From: Pantoea sp. AS-PWVM4
Lineage (GTDB): Bacteria; Pseudomonadota; Gammaproteobacteria; Enterobacterales; Enterobacteriaceae
Direction of reading: 5' to 3'
Assembly (NCBI RefSeq): GCF_000468095.1
Contig: NZ_ASZC01000005.1
Coordinates: forward strand, 62,001 to 126,000
Length of the DNA stretch: 64,000 bases
Positions 62,550-64,000 of this stretch are shown piece after piece. How positions within the stretch are numbered: the first letter of the stretch is position 1; each line of letters opens with the position of its first letter. The notes under the pieces are model-generated. The model saw only the letters and a program-made list of their open reading frames with translations, did not search any database and had not been told where the DNA came from. A program made the translations under genes and the position numbers.

Positions 62550-62590
62550 ATGCCACCGATGAGTCTACGCTCGCGGTGGCATCCTTTTTT
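62550..62590 (+). terminator. Terminator-like hairpin between hsdR and hsdM
   Basis: A perfect 9-bp stem (ATGCCACCG/CGGTGGCAT, 15-nt loop) followed by CC and six T lies 15 nt after the hsdR stop and 17 nt before the hsdM start. It should stop at least part of the hsdR transcripts. Confidence 0.75.
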
Positions 62591-62607
62591 AAAATGGATA
62601 ATCCACT

Positions 62608-64000
62608 ATGTCTATCAGCTCCGTTATCAAATCCCTTCAGGACATCATGCGCAAAGACGCGGGGGTTGACGGCGATGCCCAACGCCTCGGCCAACTGTCC
62701 TGGCTGCTATTTCTGAAAATCTTTGATACCCAGGAAGAAGAGTTAGAACTGGAGCAGGATAACTACCAATTGCCTATCCCGAAGCGCTACCTGTGGCGCA
62801 CCTGGGCCGCCAACAGCGAAGGAATCACCGGCGACAGCCTACTGGAGTTTATCAATGATGACCTGTTCCCAACCCTTAAAGATCTGACCGCCCCGGTGGA
62901 TAAAAACCCGCGTGGCTATGTAGTGAAACAGGCGTTTAGCGATGCCTACAACTACATGAAAAACGGCACCCTGCTGCGTCAGGTGATTAACAAGCTGAAC
63001 GAAATCGACTTTAGCAGCAGCACCGAGCGCCATCTGTTTGGTGATATTTACGAACAAATCCTGCGTGATCTGCAAAGCGCCGGTAACGCCGGTGAGTTTT
63101 ATACCCCGCGTGCCGTCACCCGTTTTATGGTGAACCGCATTGACCCGAAACTGGGTGAGTCGATTATGGACCCCGCCTGCGGCACCGGCGGCTTCCTGGC
63201 CTGCGCTTTTGACCACGTAAAAGATAACTACGTTAAAAACACCGCGGATCATCAGACGCTGCAACAGCAGATTTTCGGCGTTGAGAAGAAACAACTGCCG
63301 CACCTGTTGTGCACCACCAATATGCTGTTGCACGGTATTGAGGTACCGGTACAAATCCGTCACGGCAATACGCTGAACAAACCGCTGTCATCCTGGGATG
63401 AGCAGATTGATGTCATTGTCACCAACCCGCCGTTTGGCGGCACGGAAGAAGACGGCATTGAGAAGAACTTCCCGGCAGAGATGCAAACGCGTGAAACCGC
63501 TGATCTGTTCCTGCAACTTATTATTGAAGTGCTGGCAAATAAAGGCCGCGCGGCTGTGGTCCTGCCTGACGGTACGCTTTTTGGCGAAGGCGTTAAAACC
63601 AAAATCAAAAAACTGCTGACCGAAGAGTGCAACCTGCACACCATTGTGCGTTTACCAAACGGCGTGTTTAGTCCATACACCGGCATTAAAACCAATATTC
63701 TGTTCTTCACTAAAGGCCAGCCCACCAAAGATATCTGGTTCTACGAGCACCCCTACCCGGACGGTGTGAAAAATTACAGTAAAACCAAACCGATGAAGTT
63801 TGAAGAGTTCCAGACTGAGATCGACTGGTGGGGCAACGAAGCCGACGGTTTTGCCAGCCGCGTGAGAACCAATCAGGCGTGGAAAGTGGGCATCGATGAG
63901 ATTATTGCCCGCAACTTTAACCTCGATATTAAAAACCCGTATCAGGGTGAAGTCGTTAGTCACGACCCGGACGAACTGCTTGCTCAGTACCAACAGCAGC
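62608..64000 (+). CDS. hsdM: Type I restriction enzyme M subunit HsdM (3' end beyond window)
   Basis: HsdM is the N6-adenine methyltransferase subunit that, with HsdS, modifies host sites and is needed for restriction. The 464 residues visible contain an N-terminal HsdM_N helical domain (about 1-140, SSVIKSLQDIMRKDAG), GNAGEFYTPRAVTRFMV, the AdoMet motif DPACGTGGFL (about 188-197) and the catalytic NPPF (about 273-276). The family is about 490 long, so only the tail is missing. The specificity gene hsdS is expected to follow beyond the window. Confidence 0.95.
   Translation, partial: MSISSVIKSLQDIMRKDAGVDGDAQRLGQLSWLLFLKIFDTQEEELELEQDNYQLPIPKRYLWRTWAANSEGITGDSLLEFINDDLFPTLKDLTAPVDKNPRGYVVKQAFSDAYNYMKNGTLLRQVINKLNEIDFSSSTERHLFGDIYEQILRDLQSAGNAGEFYTPRAVTRFMVNRIDPKLGESIMDPACGTGGFLACAFDHVKDNYVKNTADHQTLQQQIFGVEKKQLPHLLCTTNMLLHGIEVPVQIRHGNTLNKPLSSWDEQIDVIVTNPPFGGTEEDGIEKNFPAEMQTRETADLFLQLIIEVLANKGRAAVVLPDGTLFGEGVKTKIKKLLTEECNLHTIVRLPNGVFSPYTGIKTNILFFTKGQPTKDIWFYEHPYPDGVKNYSKTKPMKFEEFQTEIDWWGNEADGFASRVRTNQAWKVGIDEIIARNFNLDIKNPYQGEVVSHDPDELLAQYQQQ

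Larger units (their letters stand above)
50722..64000. mobile_element. Accessory (defence) island adjoining tRNA-Ile2, left part
   Basis: Backbone synteny with E. coli stops at the tRNA 3' end. The following DNA is conspicuously AT-rich up to about 53200 and then of mixed composition. It holds a type II R-M pair, an IS3 remnant, a giant helicase-nuclease and a type I R-M locus. No integrase and no second copy of the tRNA 3' end occur in the window, so the right boundary lies beyond it. The call as an integrated island is an inference from position and content. Confidence 0.7.

Noticed and set aside
50646..64000. CRISPR array or phage structural genes in the island
   Set aside because: No regularly spaced direct repeats and no capsid, tail, terminase or integrase-like sequence were found.

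Overview
The window is enterobacterial chromosome. Its backbone follows the Escherichia coli gene order from exbD/metC to rpoD/mug/ileX: exbD-exbB, metC-yghB-yqhC-dkgA, ftsP(sufI)-plsC-parC, mdaB-ygiN, parE-yqiA-cpdA-yqiB-nudF, tolC-ygiB-ygiC-ygiD, ribB-ubiK, hldE-glnE-ygiF, ygiM-cca-uppP-folB, plsY, tsaD, rpsU-dnaG-rpoD, mug and tRNA-Ile2. A periplasmic cyclohexadienyl dehydratase, a species-specific REP-like repeat and the missing yqhD, qseBC and zupT loci point to Erwiniaceae (Pantoea/Erwinia type). The genus is an inference; no search could be run.

Layout. 1-230 is the start of an MHS-family transporter. 474-1642 is exbBD behind a Fur-box-like site. 1968-4800 is a three-gene TRAP transporter that separates exbB from metC and has a KdgR-like operator upstream, so uronate uptake is plausible. 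4998-13674 runs metC, yghB, yqhC, dkgA (no yqhD), ftsP, plsC and parC. 14086-19434 replaces the E. coli ygiV-qseBC segment with a fructose-like PTS operon: a PRD regulator, separate EIIA, EIIB and EIIC, and two class II aldolases. It is followed by a pheC-like gene, then mdaB, ygiN and a LysR regulator. 22381-50450 is housekeeping DNA: topoisomerase IV, TolC and its neighbours, ribB with an FMN riboswitch, lipopolysaccharide heptose synthesis, nitrogen control, tRNA CCA addition, undecaprenyl phosphate recycling, folate and phospholipid synthesis, t6A synthesis and the macromolecular synthesis operon. A TetR/SDR divergent pair with an iterated operator closes it.

50646-50721 is tRNA-Ile2(CAU). 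Everything to its right is accessory DNA that resembles a defence island. It contains an AT-rich type II restriction-modification pair (R overlapping M, ApaLI-like R), an IS3-family remnant with a decapitated gene, a 1,896-residue DUF4011-helicase-Vsr-like protein (the domain set of the reported Hhe defence protein), and a divergent type I restriction system, hsdR-hsdM, with hsdM cut by the window end. No integrase is visible.

Scattered through the backbone are two families of palindromic intergenic repeats, several of which double as transcription terminators or even supply a stop codon. Most regulatory sites given here are pattern matches made by eye against remembered consensus sequences.
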